64,000 nt of DNA from Micromonospora trifolii (GCF_022229005.1 NZ_JAKKFD010000066.1:186001-250000); one strand, 5' to 3'. Shown: positions 42,627-51,566, numbered from the stretch's first letter. Notes: generated from the sequence alone by a model not told the origin. Numbers and translations: made by a program.

Positions 42627-43799
42627 GTGCGCCCGAAGGGAGCGGTAGAAGGTGCCCGGCTGCCGGTTCGGCGGCTGACCCGCAGCGAGCTGGTCGCCGT
42701 CGACATCGTCGTCGCCGGGCTGCTCGCCACGGTCTACCTGACCGCCCTGCCCCGGTCGAGCACGCTTCCCGACTGGCTGCATGGCGTGCTGATCTCCCTG
42801 ATCGCGCTCCCCGTCGCAGTCCGCAGGGTCTGGCCAATGCCAGTCTTCGTGAGCGTCGCCTTCGCATCGATCGTCAGCCTGTCATTGGGGGTCCTGCCGG
42901 ACCCGCTCCTCGCGGCGGCCCTCACCGCTTATACGGCTGCGGCCATCGATGGTCAGCGAAGCCGTCGCAGTTGGCTGGTGATCGTGTCGTCCAGCCTGGT
43001 TCTGACGTTTCTGGCCGTCGCCACCGGGTCGCCGCAACCGTGGTCGAGTCGATTCGGAACTCTGCTGCCCGGCCTCGCCTTGGTGGGCGCCTCCTGGGCC
43101 GCCGGAATCGCGGTTGCGCAGCGGCGGGCGTACGCGGTCTGGCGGGCTGCCGACCAGGTTGAGCGAGCGGTCTCCGACGAACGGCTGCGAATCGCCCGCG
43201 AGGTGCATGACATCGTGACGCACAACCTGGGGGTGATCGCGGTCAAGGCAGCGGTGACCCGACACCTGGCTCGGGACCGGCCGGCCGAGACGCTGGCCTC
43301 GCTCGCAGTGATCGAGCAGGTCAGCCGAGAGGCGCTCGCCGAAATGCGGCAAGCCCTCCGGCTTCTCCGGGACAGCGACGAACCTCGTGGACCGGCCCCT
43401 GGTCTGCCCGACGTCCCCACACTGGTGCGCCGTGCCGAGAAGGCGGGCCTGACCGTCCGGAGCGAGCTGCCCGAGCAGGACGACGTCCCGCCGGGCGTGT
43501 CGTTGACCGCTTACCGGATCGTTCAAGAGGCACTGACCAACGTCATCAAGCACGCTGGGCCGACCCGCTGCAGCCTGACGGTCCGGAGCGCCGGGAATGA
43601 GCTCCTCGTCGAGGTCGCTGACGACGGGCCGGTAAGCGGCCGGCCGATCCGCTCTTCCGCAGCGGAGGGGTTCGGCCTGGCCGGTATGCGGGAGCGGGTG
43701 GAGATGCACAACGGTGACATGACGGCAGGGCCGCTGGCGGCCGGCGGCTTCCAGGTCCACGTGAAGATCCCGTACACACGAGTGGGTGGTCGGCAGTGA
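42627..43799 (+). CDS. Membrane sensor histidine kinase, NarL/DesK type
   Basis: A 390-residue kinase. GTG 42627 with AAGGG upstream is chosen because earlier in-frame codons run into the tRNA. About five to six membrane helices (residues 15-180) have short loops. The HisKA_3 motif is REVHDIVTHNLGVIAVK, and the HATPase has QEALTNVIKHAG and GFGLAGMRERV. The short-looped membrane sensor followed by a regulator and facing an ABC exporter resembles antibiotic- or envelope-stress-sensing systems. Confidence 0.87.
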   Translation: MRPKGAVEGARLPVRRLTRSELVAVDIVVAGLLATVYLTALPRSSTLPDWLHGVLISLIALPVAVRRVWPMPVFVSVAFASIVSLSLGVLPDPLLAAALTAYTAAAIDGQRSRRSWLVIVSSSLVLTFLAVATGSPQPWSSRFGTLLPGLALVGASWAAGIAVAQRRAYAVWRAADQVERAVSDERLRIAREVHDIVTHNLGVIAVKAAVTRHLARDRPAETLASLAVIEQVSREALAEMRQALRLLRDSDEPRGPAPGLPDVPTLVRRAEKAGLTVRSELPEQDDVPPGVSLTAYRIVQEALTNVIKHAGPTRCSLTVRSAGNELLVEVADDGPVSGRPIRSSAAEGFGLAGMRERVEMHNGDMTAGPLAAGGFQVHVKIPYTRVGGRQ

Positions 43800-44488
43800 T
43801 CAGGGTCGCGATCGCCGACGACGAGCCCATGTTGCGCGAGAGCTTCCGCCTGCTGGTGAGCTCCGATCCGGAGTGCACGGTCGTCGGGGAGGCGGCCGAC
43901 GGCGCGGCCGCGGTCCGGCTGGCGAAGAGCAGGCGGCCGGACGTCATGCTCATGGACGTGCGCATGCCGCACACCGACGGCCTTGAGGCCACTCGCCTGA
44001 TCACCGGCGACCAGGCCACCACGGACGTCCGGATCCTGATTCTGACCATGTTCGACCTGGATCCGTACGTCTATTCGGCCCTGCGCGCGGGTGCCAGTGG
44101 GTTCCTGCTCAAGGACGTCGCCCCCGCCGATCTGCTGGCAGCCGTTCATGTGGTGGCCGGCGGGCACGCGTTGTTCGCGCCCAGCGTCACCCGACGGATG
44201 ATCGCTCGATTCAGTGCGGCCGAGGCCATTTCCGACACGGGTCGCCTGGATGTCCTGACAAACCGGGAGCGGGAGATCCTGACGCTCGTCGCCAACGGGC
44301 TGTCGAACACGCAGATCTGCGACCGCGAGCACATCAGCATGGCCACCGTGAAGACTCACCTCAACCGGATCCTGGGCAAGCTCAGTCTCCGCGACCGCGC
44401 CCAACTGGTGATCGCCGCCTACGAGAACGGGCTGGTCAGCGCCGGGGCGCAGGCCGAGGTCAGCCGGCGTCGCGGAGAGATGCGCTGA
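43796..44488 (+). CDS. NarL/FixJ-family response regulator
   Basis: A 230-residue regulator overlapping the kinase by 4 bp. Receiver: IADDEPMLRESF, Asp in VMLMDVRMPHTDG, Thr in ILTMFDL and Lys in FLLKDVAPADL. LuxR HTH: LTNREREILTLVANGLSNTQI with TVKTHLNRILGKL. The convergent ABC transporter genes are likely targets. Confidence 0.88.
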   Translation: MIRVAIADDEPMLRESFRLLVSSDPECTVVGEAADGAAAVRLAKSRRPDVMLMDVRMPHTDGLEATRLITGDQATTDVRILILTMFDLDPYVYSALRAGASGFLLKDVAPADLLAAVHVVAGGHALFAPSVTRRMIARFSAAEAISDTGRLDVLTNREREILTLVANGLSNTQICDREHISMATVKTHLNRILGKLSLRDRAQLVIAAYENGLVSAGAQAEVSRRRGEMR

Positions 44489-44509
44489 CCGAGGTCGAAT
44501 CCGCCGTCC

Positions 44510-44530
44510 TGCCCCGGTGCGAAGGGGGCA
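44510..44530. terminator. Short hairpin between convergent genes
   Basis: TGCCCC / GGGGCA arms with an 8-9 nt loop between the regulator and the ABC permease. Confidence 0.5.
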
Positions 44531-44534
44531 TCTG

Positions 44535-45305
44535 TCATGCATCACGACGACGGATCAACCAGTACCCGACCGCTGCGGCCGTGAGCGTCCAGAGCAGAAG
44601 CACGAGGATCCCCTGCCCGGCGGTCAGTTCGCCCGAGTCGGCCGTCACCTGCATCGCGCGCATGCCGGCCTGGTCCGGTAGGAATTGCGCCACCGGCTTG
44701 GTACCGGAGATCGTGCCGAGCGCCGGCCCCACCACGAAGAACAGCGGCATGAGGATGCCCAATGTCAGCGCGGTGCTGCGTAGCAGTGCCGCGACTGCTG
44801 CGGGGAAGACGTTGATCAGTACGACGTACGCGACTCCGCCGAGTACGGCCCGCGCGGCACCGGGGTCGGACAGGCTCGCCCCGTGTGGTCCCAGCGCGCT
44901 CTGGGTGATCAGAAACGACGCGATCACGGCTGTCCCGCCGACGATCAGCGCGACTGCCGCCACGACCAACAGCTTGGCCAGGTAGAACAGGCCCCGGGTG
45001 GGCACCGCTGCCAGCGAGGCGCGGATCATCCCGCTCGTGTACTCGGAACTGAACACGAGCACCGCGAACACGACGAAGGCCAGATTGCCGTAGAGAAGGG
45101 CGTTGAACCCCGAGTTGATGGGGTTGAAGTCCGACGCCAGCATGTTGCTACCGCTGTCGATGGCGTTTCGAGTGGACAAGCCGCCTGCCAGTGCCAGACC
45201 GTGACTGATGACCAGCGCCAGCGGCAGTGTCACCAGACTGCCCACCGTTGACCGCGCCTTGATCCATTCCGAGTGCAGGACTGCGGGTACCGTGTTGCTG
45301 CTCAC
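44535..45305 (-). CDS. ABC transporter permease (ABC-2 type)
   Basis: A 256-residue membrane protein. GTG 45305 overlaps the ATPase stop (GTGA). Six hydrophobic segments are visible (VGSLVTLPLALVISHG, NLAFVVFAVLVFSS, LAKLLVVAAVALIVGG and others), with the ABC-2 family's FSSEYTSGMIRASLAAVPTR loop. The long open frame upstream in the same frame is a shadow of the ATPase. It pairs with the ATPase as an export complex, probably for peptides or drugs. Confidence 0.87.
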   Translation of the reverse strand: MSSNTVPAVLHSEWIKARSTVGSLVTLPLALVISHGLALAGGLSTRNAIDSGSNMLASDFNPINSGFNALLYGNLAFVVFAVLVFSSEYTSGMIRASLAAVPTRGLFYLAKLLVVAAVALIVGGTAVIASFLITQSALGPHGASLSDPGAARAVLGGVAYVVLINVFPAAVAALLRSTALTLGILMPLFFVVGPALGTISGTKPVAQFLPDQAGMRAMQVTADSGELTAGQGILVLLLWTLTAAAVGYWLIRRRDA

Positions 45306-46222
45306 CGGCTTGCCTCCGTGATCCCACCGCGATACTCGACGGCATCGGCTGTCAACTTGATGAACGCGTCCTCCAGCGAGGCGGTGCAGGGTGTGAGCTC
45401 GGTGATTATCAGGCCTTCGTCCCGACCGACCGCGCCGATCTGCTCCAGCTCGGCGCCCAGCGCGTGCAGTGTCCCGTCCCCCGCTTCGGTCACCTGGATC
45501 CCACGGGCGGTCAAGGCGCTGCGGAGGCGCGCGGCCTCGGGTGAGCGCAGCCGGATGTACGAACCCGCATGCTGGGCCACAAAATCGCTTGTCGGGATGT
45601 CGGCGAGCATCCGCCCCCGGCCGATGATGATCAGATGATCGGCGGTGGCCGCCATCTCGGTCATCAGGTGGCTGGACAGCAGCACCGTGCGCCCCTCGGC
45701 CGCCAGCCCTGTCAACAGCTGCCGGATCCACCGGACCCCCTCCGGGTCGAGCCCGTTGATCGGCTCGTCCAGGAGCAGCACCGGCGGATCCCCGAGCAGC
45801 GCGGCGGCCAACCCGAGCCGCTGTGTCATGCCCAGCGAGAACCCTCGAACCCGCTTGCCGGCGACGCTCTCCAGCCCGACCATCTCGATCACCTGACGCA
45901 CTCGCTGCCGCGAGATGCGGTTGCTGGCCGCCAGGCTGAGCAGATGGTTGTACGCGGACCGCCCAGGGTGCGCCGCGCGGCTCTCCAGCAGCGCACCGAC
46001 CTGCCGTAGGGGCTCGGTCAGTTCGCCGTACTCCTTGCCGTTGATTCTGACGTGCCCCGACGTGGGCCGGTCCAGTTGCAGCATGAGCCGCATGGTGGTG
46101 GACTTCCCGGCCCCGTTGGGACCGAGAAAGCCGGTGACCCGCCCTGGCCTCACAGTGAACGTGAGCCCGTCGACGGCGGTTTTGGCACCGTAGTGCTTGG
46201 TCAGCTCAGTCGCCTCGATCAT
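45302..46222 (-). CDS. ABC transporter ATP-binding protein
   Basis: A 306-residue ATPase. Walker A GPNGAGKST, signature RGFSLGMTQRLGLAAAL, Walker B VLLLDEPINGLDPEG and H-loop LLSSHLMTE are all present, in the BcrA/NatA-like export group. GAGGG precedes ATG 46222. The signature has FSLGM where many have LSGGQ, as is usual in this group. Confidence 0.9.
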   Translation of the reverse strand: MIEATELTKHYGAKTAVDGLTFTVRPGRVTGFLGPNGAGKSTTMRLMLQLDRPTSGHVRINGKEYGELTEPLRQVGALLESRAAHPGRSAYNHLLSLAASNRISRQRVRQVIEMVGLESVAGKRVRGFSLGMTQRLGLAAALLGDPPVLLLDEPINGLDPEGVRWIRQLLTGLAAEGRTVLLSSHLMTEMAATADHLIIIGRGRMLADIPTSDFVAQHAGSYIRLRSPEAARLRSALTARGIQVTEAGDGTLHALGAELEQIGAVGRDEGLIITELTPCTASLEDAFIKLTADAVEYRGGITEASR

Positions 46223-46325
46223 GCCCTCAGCCTGCCGGCGGGGCCCTGTCCGCCGCGTCGAACCACGGTTTGACAATGCCCATGGCTGAGCGGCTGCGCG
46301 CTCCCTCTCGGCGCGGTGCCCCGCG

Positions 46326-46360
46326 CCGCGAGCCCCTCATCTCCCCCGGAGGGCTCGCGG
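46326..46360 (-). terminator. Hairpin terminator of the M23-like gene
   Basis: Ten-bp arms CCGCGAGCCC / GGGCTCGCGG with a 15-nt loop, 13 bp past the minus-strand stop at 46374. Confidence 0.75.
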
Positions 46361-46373
46361 TGCGGAGGGCGAC

Positions 46374-47690
46374 TCAGGCGGCGTAGATGAGCTTGACGCC
46401 GTCCAGTCCCAGGGCCGCTGCCCGCGTGCCGCGGACCCCGCTGTTCAGGTTGCGCCAGCTGTTGTTGCTGGCGGCTTCGTGCACCCACCCGTCGACGACG
46501 TTGTAGATGTGCTTCACCCCGTTGACATTGAGCGCGGCCAGCGAGGTGCCCTGCGCGCCGTAGATGCCGGTCCACAGGTTGGCCCAGCCGGCGTTGCTGG
46601 CGGCCTCGTAGATCCGGCCGCCGTTGAGCGTGTAGATGATCTTCGTTGTCCCCACTGTGATCGCCGCTACCGCCGAGGCCGGGATGCCCGTGTTCAGGTT
46701 CCGCCAGGCGTTGGCGCTGTGCGCCTCGTGTACGTAGCCGCCGACGATGCTGTAGACGTACTTGACGCCGTTCAGCACGATCACCGAGATCGAGGACGAA
46801 CTGGCACCACCGATGCCGGTGTTGAGGTTGCGCCAACTGTTGTTGCTGGCGGCCTCGTGCACGTACCCGTCGACGACGTTGTAGATGTGCTTCACCCCGC
46901 CGAGGTTGATCGCGGCCAGGGCGGTGCCCTGTGCTCCGTGGATGCCGGTCCACAGGTTGGTCCAGCCGGCGTTGCTGGCGGCCTCGTGGATCCGGCCGCC
47001 GTTGAGGGTGTAGAGGATCTTCGTGGATCCCACTGTGATCGCTGTCGCCGCCGTGCCGGTCACCGCGCCCGCGCTGCCGGCGACCGGTAGGGCGCGCCAG
47101 CCGGCATTGCTGGCCGCCTCGAACACCTGACGGGGCTGGTCGGCGGGGTTCTGCTGGATGAAGGCCAGCGGGTTGATCCGGGTGCCGGACGGGTCGATCA
47201 TGTGCCAGTGCAGGTGCGGGCCCGTCGAACTGCCCGAGCCGGGTGCGCCGGCCGCGCCGCCGGAGCGGCCCACGATCGTGCCCGCGCCCACGCTGGTCCC
47301 GTTGGCGAGCAGGAACTGCGACAGGTGCAGGTACTGGCTGCGGTACCCGTCCGCGTGCTGGATCGTGACGGTGTGCCCGCCCGTGCCGTTGTTCGGGATG
47401 TTCTGAATGGTGCCGGCGCCGCAGGCCGGCAACGCCGTGCCCACCCCCATCCCGAAGTCGATGCCACCGAGTGATCCGCGGCTGAGGTGACCCTCCCAGG
47501 TGTCGGTGATCGGGTAGGCGCTGAACGGGTTGTAGATCGCCGGCGCGGCCTGTGCCGCCCCGGGGACCAGCAGACCACCGGTGCTGATGGCCCCCACACC
47601 CAGCACCGCCGCGCGCAACATCGTGCGGCGACTCACGGCGGAGGTGGTCGTGTCGTCGCCGCAGCAGCTGCCTTCGTAGCCGTCAGTCAT
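46374..47690 (-). CDS. Tat-exported M23-like protein with beta-propeller/lectin repeats
   Basis: A 438-residue protein. ATG 47690 has AAGGAG 6 nt upstream. Residues about 20-50 hold a Tat signal (SRRTMLRAAVLGVGAISTGG). Residues 55-180 are an M23 (LytM-like) domain with the Asp of GGIDFGM, YLHLSQF and STGPHLHWHM; the usual first zinc ligand His (H-x-G-x-D) is Leu here. Residues 190-438 hold six to seven repeats of about 40 residues (GGVKHIYNVVDGYVHEAASNNSWRNLNTG type) like tectonin/PLL-type propellers that bind carbohydrate. It probably binds cell-wall material; peptidase activity is uncertain. Confidence 0.82.
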   Translation of the reverse strand: MTDGYEGSCCGDDTTTSAVSRRTMLRAAVLGVGAISTGGLLVPGAAQAAPAIYNPFSAYPITDTWEGHLSRGSLGGIDFGMGVGTALPACGAGTIQNIPNNGTGGHTVTIQHADGYRSQYLHLSQFLLANGTSVGAGTIVGRSGGAAGAPGSGSSTGPHLHWHMIDPSGTRINPLAFIQQNPADQPRQVFEAASNAGWRALPVAGSAGAVTGTAATAITVGSTKILYTLNGGRIHEAASNAGWTNLWTGIHGAQGTALAAINLGGVKHIYNVVDGYVHEAASNNSWRNLNTGIGGASSSSISVIVLNGVKYVYSIVGGYVHEAHSANAWRNLNTGIPASAVAAITVGTTKIIYTLNGGRIYEAASNAGWANLWTGIYGAQGTSLAALNVNGVKHIYNVVDGWVHEAASNNSWRNLNSGVRGTRAAALGLDGVKLIYAA

Positions 47691-47774
47691 TCCCACTCCT
47701 TCTGCGCCCGCCAAGATATCTACGGAGGCTAATGGGTGGGTTGGTCTGGCGGTATCGGTGCCACCAGACGTTGA

Positions 47775-48374
47775 TCAGAGCGTTGGCAGCTGTTCGGCTC
47801 GGGTGATGACCTGGTCGATGAGGCCGTACTCCCGGGCCTGCTCGGCGGTGAACCAACGGTCCCGGTCCCAGTCCCGCTGGATCTCGTCGAGGGTTCGTCC
47901 ACTGTGCCGGGAGATCAGCTCCTGCATCGTCCGCTTCACGTGCAGCATGTTCTCCGCCTGGATGGTGATGTCGGCGGCGGTCCCGCCCATCCCACCGGAC
48001 GGCTGGTGCATCATGACCCGTGAATGTGGCAGTGCGTACCGCTTGCCGGCCGCCCCCGCGCAGAGCAGGAACTGCCCCATCGAGCCGGCGAACCCGAGCG
48101 CCAGCGTCGCCACGTCGTTGCGGACATACCGCATCGTGTCGTAGACCGCCATCCCTGCGCTCACCGAACCGCCCGGCGAGTTGATGTAGAGGTAGATGTC
48201 CCGGTCGTCGTCCTCCGCGGCGAGCAGCAGGATCTGCGCGCAGATCTGGTTGGCCGACTGCTCGGTCACCTCGGTGCCCAGGAAGACGATCCGCTCCCGC
48301 AGCAGCCGCTCGAACACATGGTCACCGAAGGACGGCTGCCCGCCCTCCAGCATTCGTACGTCGTACCCGATCAT
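47775..48374 (-). CDS. clpP: ATP-dependent Clp protease proteolytic subunit
   Basis: A 199-residue ClpP. Catalytic Ser is in LGFAGSMGQFLL, His in HSRVMMHQPSGGMGG and Asp in DRDRWFTAEQA. The N-terminus (GDHVFERLLRERIVFLGTEV) and LYINSPGGSVSAG are normal. The GAGS motif around Ser departs from the more usual GAAS-type. Actinomycetes have several ClpPs. This one stands alone without a ClpP partner and follows a ClgR-like regulator, similar to the inducible clpP3P4-type arrangement. Confidence 0.9.
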   Translation of the reverse strand: MIGYDVRMLEGGQPSFGDHVFERLLRERIVFLGTEVTEQSANQICAQILLLAAEDDDRDIYLYINSPGGSVSAGMAVYDTMRYVRNDVATLALGFAGSMGQFLLCAGAAGKRYALPHSRVMMHQPSGGMGGTAADITIQAENMLHVKRTMQELISRHSGRTLDEIQRDWDRDRWFTAEQAREYGLIDQVITRAEQLPTL

Positions 48375-48511
48375 GTGCCGCCGCCTTCCACCGCGCCGGC
48401 GGGCGGTGGGGACCACCCGGTGGACCGGCCCCTTCAGCGTGCGGGCGACGGCGACGGCTGGCCCAGTGATTCTGCCGCCGGCAGATCCGCCGACGGCAGA
48501 ACCCACGCGGC

Positions 48512-49009
48512 CTACGCGACGGTCAGCCGCCGCAGGCCCAGCCGGGTCTGCGCGCAGTCAGCCAGGGCGGCGGTCCGCGGACCGGGGCGCGAGCCACCAG
48601 CGGAGGCTCTTTCGTCGACGCTGAGGATCGGCTCGCCGGCCACCGGCCCGCGGTGCAGAACGAACCCGCCGACACGTGGACCCACCAGAAGGGTGGCGTT
48701 GCCGATCTCCCGGCGAGTCGCATCGACCCGCTCCAGGTGGGTGAGCGCGGCGCGCGGCGCGGCCGGGAGGCGGGGCTCGACCCGGCGCATGTCGTCACGG
48801 GCCTCGCCGAGCAGTTCGGCGAGGCTGATGCCGAGCGCTCGGCAGATCGCGGCCAGCACCTCCGAGGAGGCCTCCTTTCGACCCCGCTCGACCTCCGAAA
48901 GGTAGGGAACGGAGACGTCGGCTGACGCGGCCACCTCGCGCAGCGTGCGGCCCTGACGCTGGCGGTGGCGGCGGAGCACTCCGCCGATGACTCGTCGCAG
49001 CAACGACAT
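48512..49009 (-). CDS. ClgR-like XRE-family transcriptional regulator
   Basis: A 165-residue protein. The N-terminal HTH (LRRVIGGVLRRHRQRQGRTLREVAASADVS...YLSEVERGRKEASSEVLAAIC) is of the ClgR type, the activator of clp genes in actinobacteria. The C-terminus is longer than usual, about 90 residues of unassigned sequence. The clpP gene lies 137 bp downstream on the same strand, so control of that gene is likely. Confidence 0.82.
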   Translation of the reverse strand: MSLLRRVIGGVLRRHRQRQGRTLREVAASADVSVPYLSEVERGRKEASSEVLAAICRALGISLAELLGEARDDMRRVEPRLPAAPRAALTHLERVDATRREIGNATLLVGPRVGGFVLHRGPVAGEPILSVDERASAGGSRPGPRTAALADCAQTRLGLRRLTVA

Positions 49010-49268
49010 GCCGGCCTCACTTTCGCGGTCGTCGTCGGGAACACCCTCATCATGCCCGTCCTCGACCGTCCGGACCGACCCGTCCGGCCCGCGCCGCTCC
49101 GACGGCGCGGGCCCCGGGCCCTTGTCGGTGCAGGTGGGCGTGCCAGTTGGTTCGGCTCCGCCCGGGTGCGGGTGCGACGCCGGTTGTCCGCGCGACCCGG
49201 ACGTGCGATCGACGGTGTACCCGCTATGTTGTGGGCGTGCAGGCGACGGCGGGGGAGCAGGTTCGACG

Positions 49269-50282
49269 GTGATCCATTTTCCCGCGCAGCGCCGGGGCCC
49301 ACTGAGCGCGCTGAGCCTTCGGCTCGCCGCCGCCCTGGGCCTGGTCTTCGCCGTGGTCGCCGCTGTCTACCTGGGCCGGGACGGCTACCGCGATGTCAAC
49401 GAGGACGGCCTCACCCTCCTCGACTGCTTCTACTACGCGGTCGTGTCGCTCTCGACCACCGGCTACGGGGACATCACCCCGGCCGCGCCGTCGGCCCGGC
49501 TGGTGAACGTCCTCTTCATCACCCCGGCCCGAGTGATCTTCCTTATCATCCTGGTCGGCACCACCCTGGAAGTTCTGACCGAGCAGTACCGGACCGGCCG
49601 TCGCCTGTCGCGGTGGAGGAGAGCCGTGAAGGACCACGTCATCATCTGCGGCTACGGCACCAAGGGGCGCAGCGCTGTCTCCGCCCTGATGGAAAACGGT
49701 CTGGACCGCTCGCGGATCGTGGTGGTGGAGCGCAGCGCCGCAGCCCTACGGCAGGCCACCTCCGCTGGGCTGGTGGCGATCGAGGGCTCGGCGACCCGCT
49801 CGTCCGTGCTGAACGAGGCGCACGTCAAGAACGCAAAGGCCGTGATCATCGCGACCGACAGTGACGACGCGTCGGTGCTGGTCGCGCTGACGGTACGGCA
49901 GCTCACCGCCGGGCAGGTCCGCATCATCGCGGCGGCCCGGGAGGCGGAGAACGCCCCACTGCTCAAGCAGAGTGGGGCGCACCATGTGATCGTCTCCTCG
50001 GCCACGGCGGGCCGGCTGCTCGGCCTGTCCACCTCGGCGCCGCCGCTGATCGACGTGGTGGAGGATCTGCTCACTCCCGGCCAGGGCATGGCGCTGGCGA
50101 TGCGTTCCGCGGAGCGGGACGAGGTGGGTCGTTCGCCGCGGGAGCTGGAGTCGTTGGTGATCGCCCTGGTGCGGCGGGGCAAGGTGGTCACCCTGGCCGA
50201 CCGGGCCGGCGCGGTGATCGAGACCGGCGACATGCTGGTGCACGTACGCGACGACCGCCCCCAGTCGGCCACCACCGCCTGA
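49269..50282 (+). CDS. Potassium channel with RCK (TrkA-N) domain
   Basis: A 337-residue two-helix channel. Helix 1 is at about 16-36, the pore and filter STTGYGDITP at about 62-71, helix 2 at about 83-100, then an RCK domain beginning DHVIICGYGTKGRSAV (Rossmann GxGxxG-type) and a C-terminal TrkA-C-like part. Unlike many prokaryotic channels the filter is TGYGD and intact. GTG 49269 is the start nearest to the first helix; the longer open frame upstream is low-complexity and unlikely to be coding. The 49010-49268 interval shows no gene. Confidence 0.88.
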   Translation: MIHFPAQRRGPLSALSLRLAAALGLVFAVVAAVYLGRDGYRDVNEDGLTLLDCFYYAVVSLSTTGYGDITPAAPSARLVNVLFITPARVIFLIILVGTTLEVLTEQYRTGRRLSRWRRAVKDHVIICGYGTKGRSAVSALMENGLDRSRIVVVERSAAALRQATSAGLVAIEGSATRSSVLNEAHVKNAKAVIIATDSDDASVLVALTVRQLTAGQVRIIAAAREAENAPLLKQSGAHHVIVSSATAGRLLGLSTSAPPLIDVVEDLLTPGQGMALAMRSAERDEVGRSPRELESLVIALVRRGKVVTLADRAGAVIETGDMLVHVRDDRPQSATTA

Positions 50283-50359
50283 TCGTTTCGCCGCTGTCGG
50301 TAGGTGTGTGACCGCTGGCCTGATATCGCCGCCGCCGCCGCCGTTGTGGTGAGGCGGCG

Positions 50360-50839
50360 TCAGCAGGTCTCGTCGGCGGCGCAGATCGCCTCGGTGCAGT
50401 TCACCGCGGTGCCGGCGGAGGCCCGGCTGAGCAGCTTGTAGAGCGTCTCCCGCTCGGCGGGATCCAGCGCGCCCAGCACCTCGTCCTCGGCGCCGGCCAG
50501 AGCGCATTCGGCCTCGCTGAGGCGTTTCGCACCATCTTCGGTGAGTTCGACGACGTGTCTGCGGCGATCCTCGGGTGAGCGCCGACGCTCGACCAGCTGC
50601 TTCGTCTCCAGGTCGTTGAGCAGCCCGACGATGTTGGTGCTGTCCATTTCCAGGATGGTGGCGAGCGCCTGTTGCCCGGTGCCGCCGCCGGCGCGCAGCA
50701 CTGTGAGCGCGACCAGATGCCGGGGGCGTAGGCCCAGCGGCGCCAGCACCGACTCCGACCGCAGTCGCATCCGCCGGGCCAGATGGTCCAGGAGTGCGCC
50801 CGAGCGGTGCTCGGAGGAGTCGAGCGGCTGCGCGGACAT
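50360..50839 (-). CDS. MarR-family transcriptional regulator
   Basis: A 159-residue winged-helix protein: RPRHLVALTVLRAGGGTGQQALATILEMDSTNIVGLLNDLETKQLVERRRSPEDRRRHVVELTEDG, the typical MarR core with the basic wing. The C-terminus has two Cys (NCTEAICAADETC) which may sense oxidation. ATG 50839 or ATG 50869 may be the start; neither has a strong ribosome-binding site. It diverges from an azoreductase and probably represses it. Confidence 0.83.
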   Translation of the reverse strand: MSAQPLDSSEHRSGALLDHLARRMRLRSESVLAPLGLRPRHLVALTVLRAGGGTGQQALATILEMDSTNIVGLLNDLETKQLVERRRSPEDRRRHVVELTEDGAKRLSEAECALAGAEDEVLGALDPAERETLYKLLSRASAGTAVNCTEAICAADETC

Positions 50840-50876
50840 GTGACCCAGTCTACCGACCTGACGGAACATCGGCCTG

Positions 50877-50886
50877 CTATAAATAG
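50877..50886. promoter_or_regulatory. Possible MarR operator/promoter core
   Basis: CTATAAATAG, arms CTAT/ATAG, in the short divergent region. It is AT-rich for this DNA and lies where both promoters would be expected. Confidence 0.4.
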
Positions 50887-50921
50887 TTGGTGCTTCACAG
50901 ACGATTCCTAGAGGAGGAATA

Positions 50922-51566
50922 ATGCATCTGCTGCATATTGACTCGAGCATCCGCGGTGACTGGTCGGTCAGCCGGCGGCTCACCGCCCGCGCGGTCGACG
51001 CATGGCGTGCGGCCCACCCGGACGGCACCGTGGCCTACCGGGACCTGGGCGCCGAGCCGCTGCCGCACCTGGACGCTGAGGGTGGCCTGGCACGGATGAC
51101 CCCTCCGGACCAGCACACGCCGGCCCAGCGCGAGTCCTGGGAGCTCAGCGAGCGGCTGGTCGACGAGGTGAAGCAGGCCGACGTGGTGTTGCTCGGGCTG
51201 CCGCTCTACAACTACGGCGCACCCAGCAGCGTCAAGTCCTGGGTCGACCACCTGATCGTGCCCGGCCTCGCGTTCGACCCGACGACCCAGCAGGGCCTGC
51301 TCGGTGGACGCGAGTTCGTGGTGCTGGCCACCCGGGGTGGCGGCTACGGCGAGGGGACCCCGCGCAACGGTTGGGACCACGCGGAACCGTGGCTCCCACA
51401 CGGCCTGTCGCTGACCGGCATGGAGCCGCGTTTCATCAGCGCCGAGCTGACCCTGGCGCCGTCGGTGCCGGCGATGGCCGAGCTGATCCCGCTGCACGAG
51501 GCGAGCCTCACGGCGGCCGAGAAAGAGATCGACAACCTCTGGCTGCCGGCCGGCGCCGCCCGCTGA
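50922..51566 (+). CDS. FMN-dependent NADH-azoreductase/quinone reductase
   Basis: A 214-residue flavodoxin-fold enzyme: HIDSSIRGDWSVSRRLTARAVDAW at the N-terminus, GLPLYNYGAPSSVKSWVDH in the middle, and LATRGGGYGEGT, which are the FMN-contact regions of the AzoR family. GAGGAGG precedes the ATG. It reduces quinones or azo compounds by two electrons and is typically induced by quinone stress via a MarR-type repressor, as the divergent neighbour suggests. Confidence 0.87.
   Translation: MHLLHIDSSIRGDWSVSRRLTARAVDAWRAAHPDGTVAYRDLGAEPLPHLDAEGGLARMTPPDQHTPAQRESWELSERLVDEVKQADVVLLGLPLYNYGAPSSVKSWVDHLIVPGLAFDPTTQQGLLGGREFVVLATRGGGYGEGTPRNGWDHAEPWLPHGLSLTGMEPRFISAELTLAPSVPAMAELIPLHEASLTAAEKEIDNLWLPAGAAR

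Noticed and set aside
42479..42630. tRNA-Arg as attachment site of an integrated element
   Set aside because: No integrase, no excisionase and no repeated tRNA 3' end were seen in the flanking genes.
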